Assembly: GCA_025350465.1 (NCBI GenBank)
Contig: JANXXU010000008.1
Span: forward strand, 1-64,000
Origin: Alphaproteobacteria bacterium
GTDB lineage: Bacteria > Pseudomonadota > Alphaproteobacteria > Micropepsales > Micropepsaceae
Length of the DNA: 64,000 nt
Direction of reading: 5' to 3'
The translations under genes were made by a program, and so were the position numbers. The notes under the pieces are model-generated. The model did no database searches, was not told the origin of the DNA, and worked only from the letters and a program-made list of their open reading frames with translations. Below, piece by piece: positions 55,553 to 64,000 of this stretch. Each line of letters opens with the position of its first letter. Position 1 is the stretch's first letter.

Positions 55553-58477
55553 ATGACCACGACCGACGCTGGCGCTCCGACCGAGAAGCGCGAATACAAA
55601 GACACTCTCTTCCTGCCCGACACCGGCTTTCCGATGAAGGCCGGCTTGCCAAAGGCCGAGCCCGAATGGCTCGCCCATTGGGACAAAATCGGCCTCTACA
55701 AGCGCCTGCGCGAGACTGCGAAAGGGCGCCCGAAATTCATCTTCCACGACGGCCCGCCTTATGCGAACGGCAACATCCATCTGGGAACGGGCCTCAACAA
55801 GATCCTGAAGGATTTCGTCGTCCGCTCGCAGGGCATGCTCGGCAAGGACGTGCCCTACATCCACGGCTGGGATTGTCACGGCCTGCCGATCGAATGGAAG
55901 GTCGAGGAGAAATATCGCAACGCCGGCAAGGACAAGGACCAAGTCCCGCTGATCGAATTCCGCCAGGAATGCCGCGACTTCGCGAACCATTGGCTCGACA
56001 TTCAGCGCAACGAGTTCAAACGCCTCGGCGCGACCGGCGATTGGGACAATCCCTACACCACCATGGCGCCCGCGAGCGAAGCGATCATCGTGCGCGAAAT
56101 CCAAAAGTTCGTGATGAACGGCACGCTCTATCGCGGCTCGAAGCCCGTCATGTGGTCGGTCGTCGAAAAGACCGCGCTCGCCGAGGCTGAAGTCGAGTAT
56201 CACGAGAAGCTCTCGCCGACGGTGTTCGTCAAGTTTCCGGTGCAGGCCGACACCGCGCGCAACCATCATCCCGACGTGGCTCATGCCAAAATCGTCATCT
56301 GGACGACGACGCCGTGGACGTTGCCCGGCAACCGCGCGATCTGCTTTTCGCCGAAGATCGCTTACGGCCTCTATCGCGTCATGTCGGTGGCGGAAGGATC
56401 CGGTTCGCAACCCGGCGAGCTCCTGCTCCTCGCCGACAATCTCGCCGAAACGGCGAAGAACGCGGCGAAGATCGAATCGTGGGTTCGCGAAGCCGATGTC
56501 GATCCGGCCGGCCTGCTCTGCCTGCATCCCTTCCACGGCCGGGGCTACGACTTCACCGTGCCGCTTCTTGCGGGCGATCACGTCACCGACGATACCGGCA
56601 CGGGCTTCGTGCACACGGCGCCCGGCCACGGCGAAGAAGACTTCGAAATCTGGATGCAGAATCCGAAATGGCATCCCAAGGACGGCGCGCCGATCCCGTT
56701 CACCGTTTCGGAGGACGGCTCGTTCTACCCCCACGTGCCGATCTTTTCCGGCAAGAAAGTGCTCACCGCCGACGGCAAGGACGGCGACGCCAACGGCGCC
56801 GTCATCGGCGAACTGATCAAGGCGAACGCGCTTCTCGCCAAGGGAAAACTGCGCCACGATTATCCCCATTCCTGGCGCTCCAAGGCGCCGGTCATCTTCC
56901 GCAACACGCCGCAATGGTTCATCGCGATGGACAAACCCATCGCCAATCTCGGCGGCAAGACGCTGCGTGAATTGGCGCTCAAAGCCATCGACGACACGAC
57001 CTTCGTGCCGGCGCAAGGCCGCAACCGCTTGCGGGCGATGGTGGAGAAGCGCCCCGACTGGGTGATCTCGCGCCAACGGGCCTGGGGCGTGCCGATCCCC
57101 ATCTTCATGCGCAAGTCCGACAACGCGGTCCTGCGCGATACCAACGTCAATGCGCGGGTCGCCGAAGCGGTCGCGCGTGCCGGCACCGACGTCTGGTTCA
57201 CCACCGACCCGCAGGAATTTCTCGGCAACGAATACAAAGCCGCCGACTACCAGAGGGTCGACGACATCATCGACGTCTGGTTCGAGTCGGGCTCGACGCA
57301 CGCCTTCGTCATAGAGCCGCGCGCCGATCAGGGTTGGCCCGCCGATCTTTATCTCGAAGGCTCCGATCAGCATCGCGGCTGGTTTCAGTCGTCGCTGCTC
57401 GAAGCATGCGGCACGCGCGGCCGCGCGCCGTTCAAGACCGTGCTGACCCACGGCTTCGTCCTCGATGAAAAGGGTTACAAGCAATCGAAGTCGCTGGGCA
57501 ACACCGTCGAGCCGCAAAAAGTCGCCGAGCAGAACGGCATCGAGATCATGCGTATCTGGGCGGCGTCCTCCGATTTCACCGAGGATTTGCGTCTCGGCCC
57601 GGAAATCCTGAAGGCGAACGTCGAAACCTACCGCAAGCTACGCAACACGATGCGCTATATCCTCGCCAATCTGATGGCCTGGGACGAGAGCGAACGCGTC
57701 GCGGTCGATAAGATGCCGGAACTCGAACGCTGGGTCCTGCATCGTTTGAGCGAACTCGATCAGATCGTGCGCCAAGGCTACGCGGCGTTCGATTTCAATC
57801 GCGTGTTCGCGGCGGTGTTCAACTTCTGTACCACGGACCTGTCGGCGATCTATTTCGACATTCGCAAGGACGCGCTCTATTGCGACGCGCCGTCGTCGCT
57901 CCGGCGCCGCGCCGCGCGCACGGTGCTCGATCTCCTCTTCGATCATCTGACCGCATGGCTCGCGCCGGTCATGGTCTTCACCATGGAAGAGGTCTGGCGC
58001 ACGCGCCACAAAGGCGAAAGCGACAGCGTTCATCTGCGCGTCTTCCCGGCGGTGCCAGCCGATTGGCAGAACAACGCGCTCGCCGAAAAATGGGGTCGCG
58101 TGCGCGAGCTGCGTCGGGTCGTGACCGGCGCGCTTGAAGTCGCGCGTCGCGACAAGATCATCGGCGCGAGCCTTGAGGCGGCACCTGTGCTTCACGTCAC
58201 CGATCCGAAGGACGCAGGGCTGTTCAATGCGCTCGACCTGGCCGAAATCACCATCACATCGGACGCCCGCGTGGCGACGGCGCCGCCGCCGGCCGACGCC
58301 TTCCGCCTGGAGGATGTGCCGGGCGTTGCCGCGGCTTTCGCCAAGGCCGGGGGCGCCAAATGCGCCCGCTGCTGGCGAATCTTGCCTGAGGTTGGTAAGA
58401 GCACGGCCCATCCTCATCTCTGCCTGCGCTGCGAAAAAGCAGTCGATGAGCATGACCGCAGAGGCAAGATCGCTTGA
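55553..58477 (+). CDS. ileS: Isoleucyl-tRNA synthetase
   Basis: A 974-residue class Ia synthetase with editing domain and C-terminal zinc finger (Cys937, Cys940, Cys957, Cys960 in CARCW...CLRC). The first signature reads HLGT (76-79, PYANGNIHLGTGLNK) where HIGH is usual, and the second reads KQSKS (643-647) where KMSKS is usual. The other landmarks (GWDCHGLPIEWKVEE, SDQHRGWFQSSLL, SSDFTEDLRLG) are normal. ATG 55553 is chosen (MTTTDAGAP); the frame is open to 55496. It is the essential single ileS of this window. Confidence 0.96.
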   Translation: MTTTDAGAPTEKREYKDTLFLPDTGFPMKAGLPKAEPEWLAHWDKIGLYKRLRETAKGRPKFIFHDGPPYANGNIHLGTGLNKILKDFVVRSQGMLGKDVPYIHGWDCHGLPIEWKVEEKYRNAGKDKDQVPLIEFRQECRDFANHWLDIQRNEFKRLGATGDWDNPYTTMAPASEAIIVREIQKFVMNGTLYRGSKPVMWSVVEKTALAEAEVEYHEKLSPTVFVKFPVQADTARNHHPDVAHAKIVIWTTTPWTLPGNRAICFSPKIAYGLYRVMSVAEGSGSQPGELLLLADNLAETAKNAAKIESWVREADVDPAGLLCLHPFHGRGYDFTVPLLAGDHVTDDTGTGFVHTAPGHGEEDFEIWMQNPKWHPKDGAPIPFTVSEDGSFYPHVPIFSGKKVLTADGKDGDANGAVIGELIKANALLAKGKLRHDYPHSWRSKAPVIFRNTPQWFIAMDKPIANLGGKTLRELALKAIDDTTFVPAQGRNRLRAMVEKRPDWVISRQRAWGVPIPIFMRKSDNAVLRDTNVNARVAEAVARAGTDVWFTTDPQEFLGNEYKAADYQRVDDIIDVWFESGSTHAFVIEPRADQGWPADLYLEGSDQHRGWFQSSLLEACGTRGRAPFKTVLTHGFVLDEKGYKQSKSLGNTVEPQKVAEQNGIEIMRIWAASSDFTEDLRLGPEILKANVETYRKLRNTMRYILANLMAWDESERVAVDKMPELERWVLHRLSELDQIVRQGYAAFDFNRVFAAVFNFCTTDLSAIYFDIRKDALYCDAPSSLRRRAARTVLDLLFDHLTAWLAPVMVFTMEEVWRTRHKGESDSVHLRVFPAVPADWQNNALAEKWGRVRELRRVVTGALEVARRDKIIGASLEAAPVLHVTDPKDAGLFNALDLAEITITSDARVATAPPPADAFRLEDVPGVAAAFAKAGGAKCARCWRILPEVGKSTAHPHLCLRCEKAVDEHDRRGKIA

Positions 58478-58506
58478 CGCGTCTCATGGCCAAACCCCCG
58501 TCAATT

Positions 58507-58550
58507 CTCCCTCGCCCTTCCTTTGGGAAGGGAGAGGGCCGGGGTGAGGG
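58507..58550 (+). repeat. Palindromic repeat A upstream of lspA
   Basis: The core CCCTTCC / GGAAGGG hairpin (58515-58532) sits in flanking C-rich and G-rich arms ending GGGGTGAGGG. It is the reverse complement of repeats B and C that follow. It begins 29 bases after the ileS stop and may also serve as a transcription terminator or mRNA end. Confidence 0.75.
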
Positions 58551-58636
58551 ATGGGCGCTGCCCAAGTCCGCATCTCAGAAATCTCGCGGCAACACTTTTG
58601 AGAATCTCGATCGATGTCGAGCGTCATGTCGGCCTT

Positions 58637-58687
58637 CCCTCACCCCCGGCCCCTCTCCCTTCCAAAGAGGGAAGGGCGAGGGGAGAA
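58637..58687 (-). repeat. Palindromic repeat B upstream of lspA
   Basis: CCCTCACCCCC, then CTCTCCCTTCC / GGAAGGGCGAG arms and GGGAGAA. This is repeat A in the opposite orientation, with near-identical arms. Elements like this are widespread REP-type sequences in alphaproteobacteria. Confidence 0.75.
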
Positions 58688-58749
58688 CGAGGGCTGCCTT
58701 CCGCGACGGAAGCGATATTCTGCGTCTAGCCATGAGCAAGCGCGCTTCA

Positions 58750-58800
58750 CTTCTCCCTCGGCTCTCCCTTCCAAAAGTGGAAGGGCGAGGGGAGAATGAG
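58750..58800 (-). repeat. Palindromic repeat C upstream of lspA
   Basis: A shorter, more degenerate copy in the same orientation as B, with core CTCCCTTCC / GGAAGGGCGAGGGGAGAA. It ends about 32 bases before the lspA start, so it lies in the lspA leader and could affect its mRNA. Confidence 0.7.
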
Positions 58801-58832
58801 GTTCGCTCTTTGCGACAGAAGGCGACAGATTG

Positions 58833-59348
58833 ATGTTTCGCTATGGCCTCATCATTGCTGGCGCGACCTTTGTCCTCGACCAGCTCGTCAAGGCCTTCAT
58901 CCTTTATGGACTGGAGTTCATAAAGGGCCTGAGCGGCCTGCCGGTCCCGCCCATCGAAATCACGCCATTCTTCAATGTGGTGATGGTTTGGAACCACGGC
59001 ATCTCTTACGGCTTGTTTCAGGCGTCGTCCGAGTTCGAACGCTGGATTTTGGTGGTCTTTTCCCTAGGGGTCACGGGCCTGTTGGTCTGGTGGCTGCGCG
59101 GCATCCGCGACTTGCGCATGGCCCAGGCAGTCGGCCTGATCGTGGGTGGCGCGGTAGGAAATGTGATCGACCGCATAGCCTATGGCGCGGTTGCGGACTT
59201 TTTTCATCTCCACGCCTTCGGTTATTCTTGGTACGTATTCAACGTCGCGGACACGGCCATCGTGGTTGGTGTAGTTCTGATGGCGGCCGACCTACTCCTG
59301 GGGGAGTGGCGCGGACGGTCCCGCGATGCAACGGAGGATCAGACGTGA
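58833..59348 (+). CDS. lspA: Lipoprotein signal peptidase (signal peptidase II)
   Basis: A 171-residue inner-membrane aspartyl protease that cleaves prolipoprotein signal peptides. The two catalytic Asp are Asp113 (GNVIDRI) and Asp140 (FNVADTAI), in the standard context. Four membrane helices. ATG 58833 is preferred over TTG 58830. The stop overlaps the bamF GTG start (GTGA), so the processing enzyme and a lipoprotein substrate are coupled in translation. Confidence 0.95.
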   Translation: MFRYGLIIAGATFVLDQLVKAFILYGLEFIKGLSGLPVPPIEITPFFNVVMVWNHGISYGLFQASSEFERWILVVFSLGVTGLLVWWLRGIRDLRMAQAVGLIVGGAVGNVIDRIAYGAVADFFHLHAFGYSWYVFNVADTAIVVGVVLMAADLLLGEWRGRSRDATEDQT

Positions 59349-59974
59349 AGACAGTAGCGCACACGGGGCAAAGTTCGCGCGTGGCACTTGCCATGGCGGT
59401 GTCGGCCTTCGCACTGACGCTGACGGCCTGCGGCAATTTCAAGGAAGCGATCGGCGCGACCAAACAATCGCCCGATGAATTCGCCATCCAAACGCGCGCG
59501 CCGCTCGCTGTGCCGGCGGATTTCTCCTTGAAGCCGCCCCAGCCGGGCGCACCGCGTCCGCAAGACGCCGATATTTCGACCCGCGCCCGCCAGGCGCTGA
59601 CCGGCAACGCTCCGGCACGGCCCGCGTCGGAAGGCGAGAATGCCTTGCTCGCCAGCGCCGGCGCCGACAAAGCCGACCCCAAGATTCGCACCGAGTTGCT
59701 GACCGAGCAGCGCGAGCGCCGCGCCGAGGCGGCACGCTATTCTTATGCCGATGCAATCCTGTTTTGGAATTCGGCGCCGACCGACCATGGCCAGCCCCTC
59801 GATGCGGCCGAAGAGTCGAGGCGATTGAATGAGACGCATACCATGACGGCGCAAGCCACCACGAACGGCAGTGCCGCCGCTGCCCCCGCGCCGGCCGAAC
59901 CGGAAAAGCCCGCCGACAAGCCGGTGATCGAGAAAGACGATAAGTCGGGCGGCTGGTTCTCGGGCTGGTTCTAA
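59345..59974 (+). CDS. bamF: DUF3035 lipoprotein, BamF-type BAM-complex subunit
   Basis: A 209-residue lipoprotein with lipobox LTAC (Cys29) and the family core SPDEFAIQTRAPLAVPADF followed by LKPPQPGAPRP. DUF3035 proteins are alphaproteobacterial BamF, an accessory subunit of the outer-membrane beta-barrel assembly machine. A low-complexity Ala/Pro/Glu tail ends in GGWFSGWF. The GTG start (59345) overlaps lspA. The frame is open further upstream through lspA in another phase but has no signal there. Confidence 0.85.
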   Translation: MKTVAHTGQSSRVALAMAVSAFALTLTACGNFKEAIGATKQSPDEFAIQTRAPLAVPADFSLKPPQPGAPRPQDADISTRARQALTGNAPARPASEGENALLASAGADKADPKIRTELLTEQRERRAEAARYSYADAILFWNSAPTDHGQPLDAAEESRRLNETHTMTAQATTNGSAAAAPAPAEPEKPADKPVIEKDDKSGGWFSGWF

Positions 59975-60066
59975 GATCAAGGCGCCCACATCACGAAATC
60001 GCGCGTATGGCCGGGTCCAAATCCCGGCCATAACGTTTTGGCTCCTGTGACAGACGGAACCTGCAA

Positions 60067-61407
60067 ATGGCATCCTCATTGATCCGTCTTCTGTCGGGAG
60101 TGGCCCTTTCGCTGGCGACGGCGTCGGCGTGCTTCGCCGCCAGCTCCGGCCCACCGGCGACCTTCAAGCTCGCCAACGGCCTTGAGGTGGTGGTGATCGA
60201 AGATCATCGCGCGCCGGTCGCGACGCACATGATTTGGTACCGCGTCGGCGCCGCGGACGAAACGCGAGGGCATTCAGGTATCGCCCACTTCCTCGAGCAT
60301 TTGATGTTCAAGGGCACCGACAAGATTGCGCCCGGCGACTTTTCGAAGATCGTCGCGCGCCAGGGCGGCCAAGACAACGCCTTCACCACGCACGACGAAA
60401 CGGTCTACTGGCAGCGCGTTGCGCGCGACCGGCTCGGCCTCGTCATGGGCATGGAAGCCGATCGTATGGCGCACTTGAAATTGACCGATAAGGTCGTTCT
60501 GCCCGAACGCGACGTCATCCTCGAAGAACGGCGCATGCGCATCGACAACAATCCCTCGTCGCTCCTGAGCGAACAGACCGCCGCCGCGCTCTTTCTCAAC
60601 CACCCCTATGGCATACCGGTCATCGGCTGGTTTCATGAGATGCAGAAGCTGACGCGCGCCGACGCCGAGGCGTGGTACGGCGCGCATTACGGACCGAACA
60701 ACGCCATCCTGATCGTCGCGGGTGACGTGACGCCGGCTGAAGTCAAAGAGCTGGCCGAAAAGACTTACGGCCAAGTTGCCGCGCGTGCCGTGCCGCCGCG
60801 CTGGCGCCCGGACGAGCCGCCGGCGATCGCCTCGCGCCGCGTGACCCTCGTCGATCCGCGCGCCACGCAAAGTTATTTCACGCGCGATTATCTGGCGCCG
60901 TCCTATCGCACCGCCAAGGGCCGTGCGGCCTACGCGCTGGCCGTCGGCGCCGAGATCTTGGGTGGCGGCGCGACCAGCCGCCTTTATCGCGCCCTTGTCG
61001 AGGACAAAAAATTGGCCGCGGAAGTTAGCACCTCCTACAGCGGCGACGACTATGACGATTCCACGTTCGGCATCAATTTGACGCCGCGCTCGGGCGTGAA
61101 GCTCGCCGTGCTCGAAGCCGCCGCCGACAAAGTCATCGCCGACTTCTTGAAGAGCGGCGCGACCGAAGAAGAGCTGAAGCGTGCGATCTCGCGCCTGCGC
61201 GCCAGCGCGGTCTTCGCACGCGACAACCAAAATACGATGGCGCAGATTTACGGCTTTGGCTTGATCAGCGGCGAAACCGTCGACGAAATCTACAAATGGC
61301 CCGATGTCATCGCGACGGTAAATGCCGATGAAGTATCTTCTGCAATGCGCAACGTCTTGAAGCCCGAGCGCTCGGTCACGGGCTTGCTCGTACCCAAAGC
61401 GGAATGA
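60067..61407 (+). CDS. M16-family zinc metalloprotease, catalytic subunit
   Basis: A 446-residue exported peptidase. The inverted zinc motif HFLEH gives His74, Glu77, His78 and the distal ligand Glu154 lies 76 residues on, exactly the M16 spacing. A signal peptide (1-25) ends ACFAA. It pairs with the next gene, which lacks the zinc motif, as in two-subunit M16B proteases like the mitochondrial processing peptidase. ATG 60067 has a poor ribosome binding site. Confidence 0.92.
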   Translation: MASSLIRLLSGVALSLATASACFAASSGPPATFKLANGLEVVVIEDHRAPVATHMIWYRVGAADETRGHSGIAHFLEHLMFKGTDKIAPGDFSKIVARQGGQDNAFTTHDETVYWQRVARDRLGLVMGMEADRMAHLKLTDKVVLPERDVILEERRMRIDNNPSSLLSEQTAAALFLNHPYGIPVIGWFHEMQKLTRADAEAWYGAHYGPNNAILIVAGDVTPAEVKELAEKTYGQVAARAVPPRWRPDEPPAIASRRVTLVDPRATQSYFTRDYLAPSYRTAKGRAAYALAVGAEILGGGATSRLYRALVEDKKLAAEVSTSYSGDDYDDSTFGINLTPRSGVKLAVLEAAADKVIADFLKSGATEEELKRAISRLRASAVFARDNQNTMAQIYGFGLISGETVDEIYKWPDVIATVNADEVSSAMRNVLKPERSVTGLLVPKAE

Positions 61408-61418
61408 GAGGACGCATC

Positions 61419-62738
61419 ATGAACTTGCGCGCACTCGCCATCGCCGCTTTCGCAATCCTTGTCCTGGCGCTTCCAGCCGATGCCGCGACAAAGCCGGTTG
61501 TGGTCAAGAGCCCCGGCGGCATCGAAGCTTGGCTCGTCGAAGACCACGGTCTTCCGGCAATGGCGATGTCGGTCGGCTTCACCGGCGGCGCGACGCGCGA
61601 CGTCAAGGGTAAAGAGGGCGCCGTGACGTTGTTGTCGATGATGCTCGACGAAGGCGCCGGCCAATACGACTCGCGCGCCTTCAAGCAACAGCTCGAAGAA
61701 CGCTCGATCAGTCTGGATTTCTCCGCCGCCCGCGATTCCTTCGACATCAACCTGACGACCTTGACGGAAAATCAGGGCGATGCCCTTCGCCTGCTCGGAT
61801 TGGCTTTGACCAAACCGCGTTTCGACGCGGCCGCCCTCGTCCGCGCCAAGGATCAACTGCGCGTTGCTCAGCGCCAAGTCAACGACGACGCGGAATCGCT
61901 CGCCTCGGAATCGTGGTACGCCGCCGCGTTCCCCGGCCACGCTTATGGTCGCCGGCTTTACGGAACGCCGGAGTCGATCGCCAAACTTTCCCGAGGCGAC
62001 CTGACGGCGGCGATGAAATCGGCGCTGACACGCGACGTGATGCATATCGTCGTGGTCGGCGACATCGATGCGAAGGCCTTGGGCGCTGCCCTTGACGCGC
62101 TCTTTGCCACTCTCCCCGCGAAGGGGCCGGCGCTCGTGGGTCCGCCGGAAATGGCGCCGCCCGCGTTGAAAATCATCGCCAAGGATAATCCGCAAACGAC
62201 CGCCATGTTCGGCTTGCCCGGCGTGGCGCGCGCCGATCCGGATTTCATGGCGGTCTACGTGATGAACTATATCCTCGGCGGCGGCAGCTTTTCCTCGCGC
62301 CTCATGGATGAAGTTCGCGAGAAGCGCGGTCTTGTCTACGGCATTTCGACCGGCGTCGATCCCTTCTTCATCGGCGGCGGCGACATCACCGGTTCGTTCG
62401 CCACCAAGAACGAGACCGCGGGACAGGCACTCGATTTGACTCGCGCCGAGTTCCGGAAATTGGCCGCGAAAGGCATCACGGCCCCCGAGCTCGCCGATGC
62501 GAAAACTTACCTCACCGGTTCCTTTGCGCTGCGCTTCGACACCAACGGCAAGATTGCGAGCCAATTCCTCGTCTTTGCCATGCAAGGCAAGAGCCCCGGC
62601 TATGTCGACCAGCGCAATAAGGACGTGGAGGCGGTCACCCTCGCCGACGTCAACCGTGTGGCGAAGCGCTTGCTCGATCCCGATCGCCTGGTTGTGGTCA
62701 TGGTCGGCAAGCCCGAAGGCGTGAAACCGGCTCCCTGA
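61419..62738 (+). CDS. M16-family non-catalytic partner subunit
   Basis: A 439-residue exported paralogue of the previous gene. Where the HxxEH motif should be it has GAVTLLSMMLDEGAG, so it cannot bind zinc. The C-terminal domain keeps the Arg/Tyr substrate-binding block REKRGLVYGIS. It should form a heterodimer with the catalytic subunit. ATG 61419 has AGAGGA upstream; ATG 61404 overlaps the previous stop as ATGA and is an alternative. Confidence 0.92.
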   Translation: MNLRALAIAAFAILVLALPADAATKPVVVKSPGGIEAWLVEDHGLPAMAMSVGFTGGATRDVKGKEGAVTLLSMMLDEGAGQYDSRAFKQQLEERSISLDFSAARDSFDINLTTLTENQGDALRLLGLALTKPRFDAAALVRAKDQLRVAQRQVNDDAESLASESWYAAAFPGHAYGRRLYGTPESIAKLSRGDLTAAMKSALTRDVMHIVVVGDIDAKALGAALDALFATLPAKGPALVGPPEMAPPALKIIAKDNPQTTAMFGLPGVARADPDFMAVYVMNYILGGGSFSSRLMDEVREKRGLVYGISTGVDPFFIGGGDITGSFATKNETAGQALDLTRAEFRKLAAKGITAPELADAKTYLTGSFALRFDTNGKIASQFLVFAMQGKSPGYVDQRNKDVEAVTLADVNRVAKRLLDPDRLVVVMVGKPEGVKPAP

Positions 62739-62835
62739 AGGATAAGGCGCCGGTTCCCGCCGATTCGGGTGGTCGTTAGAGTCCGCGGCGCGGATTTGTT
62801 AGGTTGAGCCCGGCTCTAGAATCGCGTGCTCTCCG

Positions 62836-64000
62836 ATGACTCTTTTCACCCAAGATCTATCCCTCTGCACCGGTGCCGGCGCAGCCAACAAGGCGCTCGC
62901 CGAGGCCTACGAAAAACGCGTCCACGAAACGCACAGGGCGCTCGATTGGATCACGACCGCCGCAAACGACAAATCTTTGACGGCGCTGAAGATGTCCTTC
63001 ACCGACGAGAGCGACATCGACGCCGCGCGCGAGGTCGCGCGGCACCTGGCGAACAATACCAGCGATCTCCTCGTGCTTGGCGTCGGCGGCTCGAGCTTGG
63101 GGGCGCAAGCGCTGGCGCAAATCGCCTATTGGGGTACGCCGGCTTATGCGCCGCGCGAAGGTATGCCGCGCGTCCGCTTCCTCGACAACCTCGACGGCGG
63201 GACGTTTGCGAGCTTGATGGCATCGTGCGATCTGCGCACGACGCGCTTCCTTTGCGTCTCGAAATCGGGCTCGACAGCCGAGACCATGATGCAAACCATG
63301 GCCGCCATCGACGCCATCGAAAACGCCGGCGGCGGCAAGTATCTCAAGTTTCACTTCGCCGGTATCACGGAGTTGAAGGGCAATCCGTTGCGCGCCGTCC
63401 TTGAGCACATTGGCGCGCCGATCTTGACCCACGACGCGAATTTGGGTGGCCGCTTTTCGGTGTTCAGTACGGTGGGTCTCTTGCCCGCCATGGTCATGGG
63501 GCTCGATCCGGTTGCGATCAGGGCGGGCGCGAAGCAAACCTTCGACCTCGAAGTCAATCGCAAGGAACACCATACTTTGCCGCTGGCGGCGCAAGGCGCG
63601 GCGCTCAGTGTTGCGGCGAGCGACGCAGGTCTCTCCCAAACGGTCCTCTGGCCTTACAGCGATCGCTTGGAACGTTTGGCGCAATGGTGGCGCCAACTCT
63701 GGGCCGAGAGCTTGGGCAAGAAGGGCCGCGGCACGACGCCGATCGCGGCGCAGGGTCCGGTCGATCAGCACAGCCAACTGCAGCTTTATCTCGAAGGCCC
63801 GGCCGACAAGCTCTTCACCTTCATCGACACGCCGTACGAAACGCAGGACGCGCGCATTGCCCCGAAATGGGCGCGTGAGCATGGCCTCGATCTTTACGCC
63901 GGTCACACCATGGGCGAAGTCGCGCGCGCCGAGTTGCAGGCGAGCGTCAAGACACTGGCAAATCACGCCCGTCCGGTTCGCACGCTGCGCCTCGTCGCCG
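62836..64000 (+). CDS. pgi: Glucose-6-phosphate isomerase (truncated by the window end)
   Basis: An open frame of 388 codons runs from ATG 62836 to the right edge with no stop. The phosphate-binding VGGSSLGA (83-90) and SKSGSTAET (142-150), GGRFSV (204-209) and the C-terminal DQHSQLQLYLEGP identify a Pgi of the shorter bacterial type. It interconverts glucose-6-phosphate and fructose-6-phosphate. The 97 bases after the M16 gene carry no terminator that I can see. The rest of the gene lies outside the window. Confidence 0.92.
   Translation, partial: MTLFTQDLSLCTGAGAANKALAEAYEKRVHETHRALDWITTAANDKSLTALKMSFTDESDIDAAREVARHLANNTSDLLVLGVGGSSLGAQALAQIAYWGTPAYAPREGMPRVRFLDNLDGGTFASLMASCDLRTTRFLCVSKSGSTAETMMQTMAAIDAIENAGGGKYLKFHFAGITELKGNPLRAVLEHIGAPILTHDANLGGRFSVFSTVGLLPAMVMGLDPVAIRAGAKQTFDLEVNRKEHHTLPLAAQGAALSVAASDAGLSQTVLWPYSDRLERLAQWWRQLWAESLGKKGRGTTPIAAQGPVDQHSQLQLYLEGPADKLFTFIDTPYETQDARIAPKWAREHGLDLYAGHTMGEVARAELQASVKTLANHARPVRTLRLVA

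Noticed and set aside
54458-57517. A 1019-codon open frame on the minus strand
   Set aside because: Only its last 217 codons (the ICMT-like gene) are real. The rest is antisense to ileS and reflects GC-rich codon bias.
58796-59974. A 392-codon start for the DUF3035 gene
   Set aside because: The first 183 codons overlap lspA in another frame. The lipobox and signal peptide begin at the GTG at 59345.
62857-63966. A 369-codon minus-strand frame at the right edge
   Set aside because: It is antisense to pgi, whose motifs are all present in the plus-strand frame.

Overview
The window looks like a chromosomal segment of an alphaproteobacterium. The supporting signs are an initiator tRNA with the A29-U41 anticodon-stem variant, a BamF-type (DUF3035) lipoprotein downstream of lspA, a TipF-like degenerate EAL protein, and several short palindromic repeats of the kind scattered through alphaproteobacterial genomes. 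I cannot fix the order from sequence reading alone. There is no prophage, CRISPR array, transposase or rRNA. The final gene, pgi, runs off the right edge.

Layout. 1-9 kb: initiator tRNA, a stand-alone receiver protein, a YcaQ-type DNA glycosylase converging on PPK2, a PadR plus membrane sensor pair, a secreted protein with a possible Cys/His/Asp active site, a polysaccharide deacetylase, a zinc metallopeptidase, a cupin and a decayed DUF885 hydrolase pseudogene. 9-16 kb: sppA, a cyclase-RDD fusion, a small secreted protein and the tldD-tldE pair. 15.8-27.8 kb: a peptide-uptake locus with four tandem OppA paralogues and a separate oppBCDF operon. The two are split by a small periplasmic gene on the other strand. 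28-36 kb: a CoA transferase, a secreted phosphoesterase, and a polyamine-type ABC transporter whose ATPase carries a 265-residue N-terminal extension with three copies of an SRFLGL motif. 36-44.6 kb: two tandem AsmA-like proteins, then a class III aminotransferase, alanine dehydrogenase, class A beta-lactamase and a DUF2214 membrane protein. 44.7-49 kb: a Crp/Fnr regulator, an SDR, an OmpA-type lipoprotein, a glutathione peroxidase and the EAL protein. 49-64 kb: a HAD phosphatase, a MaoC hydratase and ribF, then a block of less conserved genes (FAD monooxygenase, Gfo/Idh/MocA oxidoreductase, ICMT-like methyltransferase), then ileS-lspA-bamF-M16-M16-pgi.

How the genes fit together. The Opp locus and TldD/TldE suggest heavy investment in peptide import and turnover. 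The polyamine-type transporter, class III aminotransferase and alanine dehydrogenase suggest uptake of amines and transamination onto pyruvate, with alanine recycled to pyruvate and ammonium. SppA, LspA, BamF, the two AsmA proteins and the M16 pair are envelope and secretion quality-control functions.

The most unusual items are the ATPase with a repeated-motif extension, the four OppA paralogues that share a tryptophan-rich C-terminal tail, the initiator tRNA with C73, and the decayed DUF885 gene. All assignments rest on motif and family recognition by eye. No database search was run.
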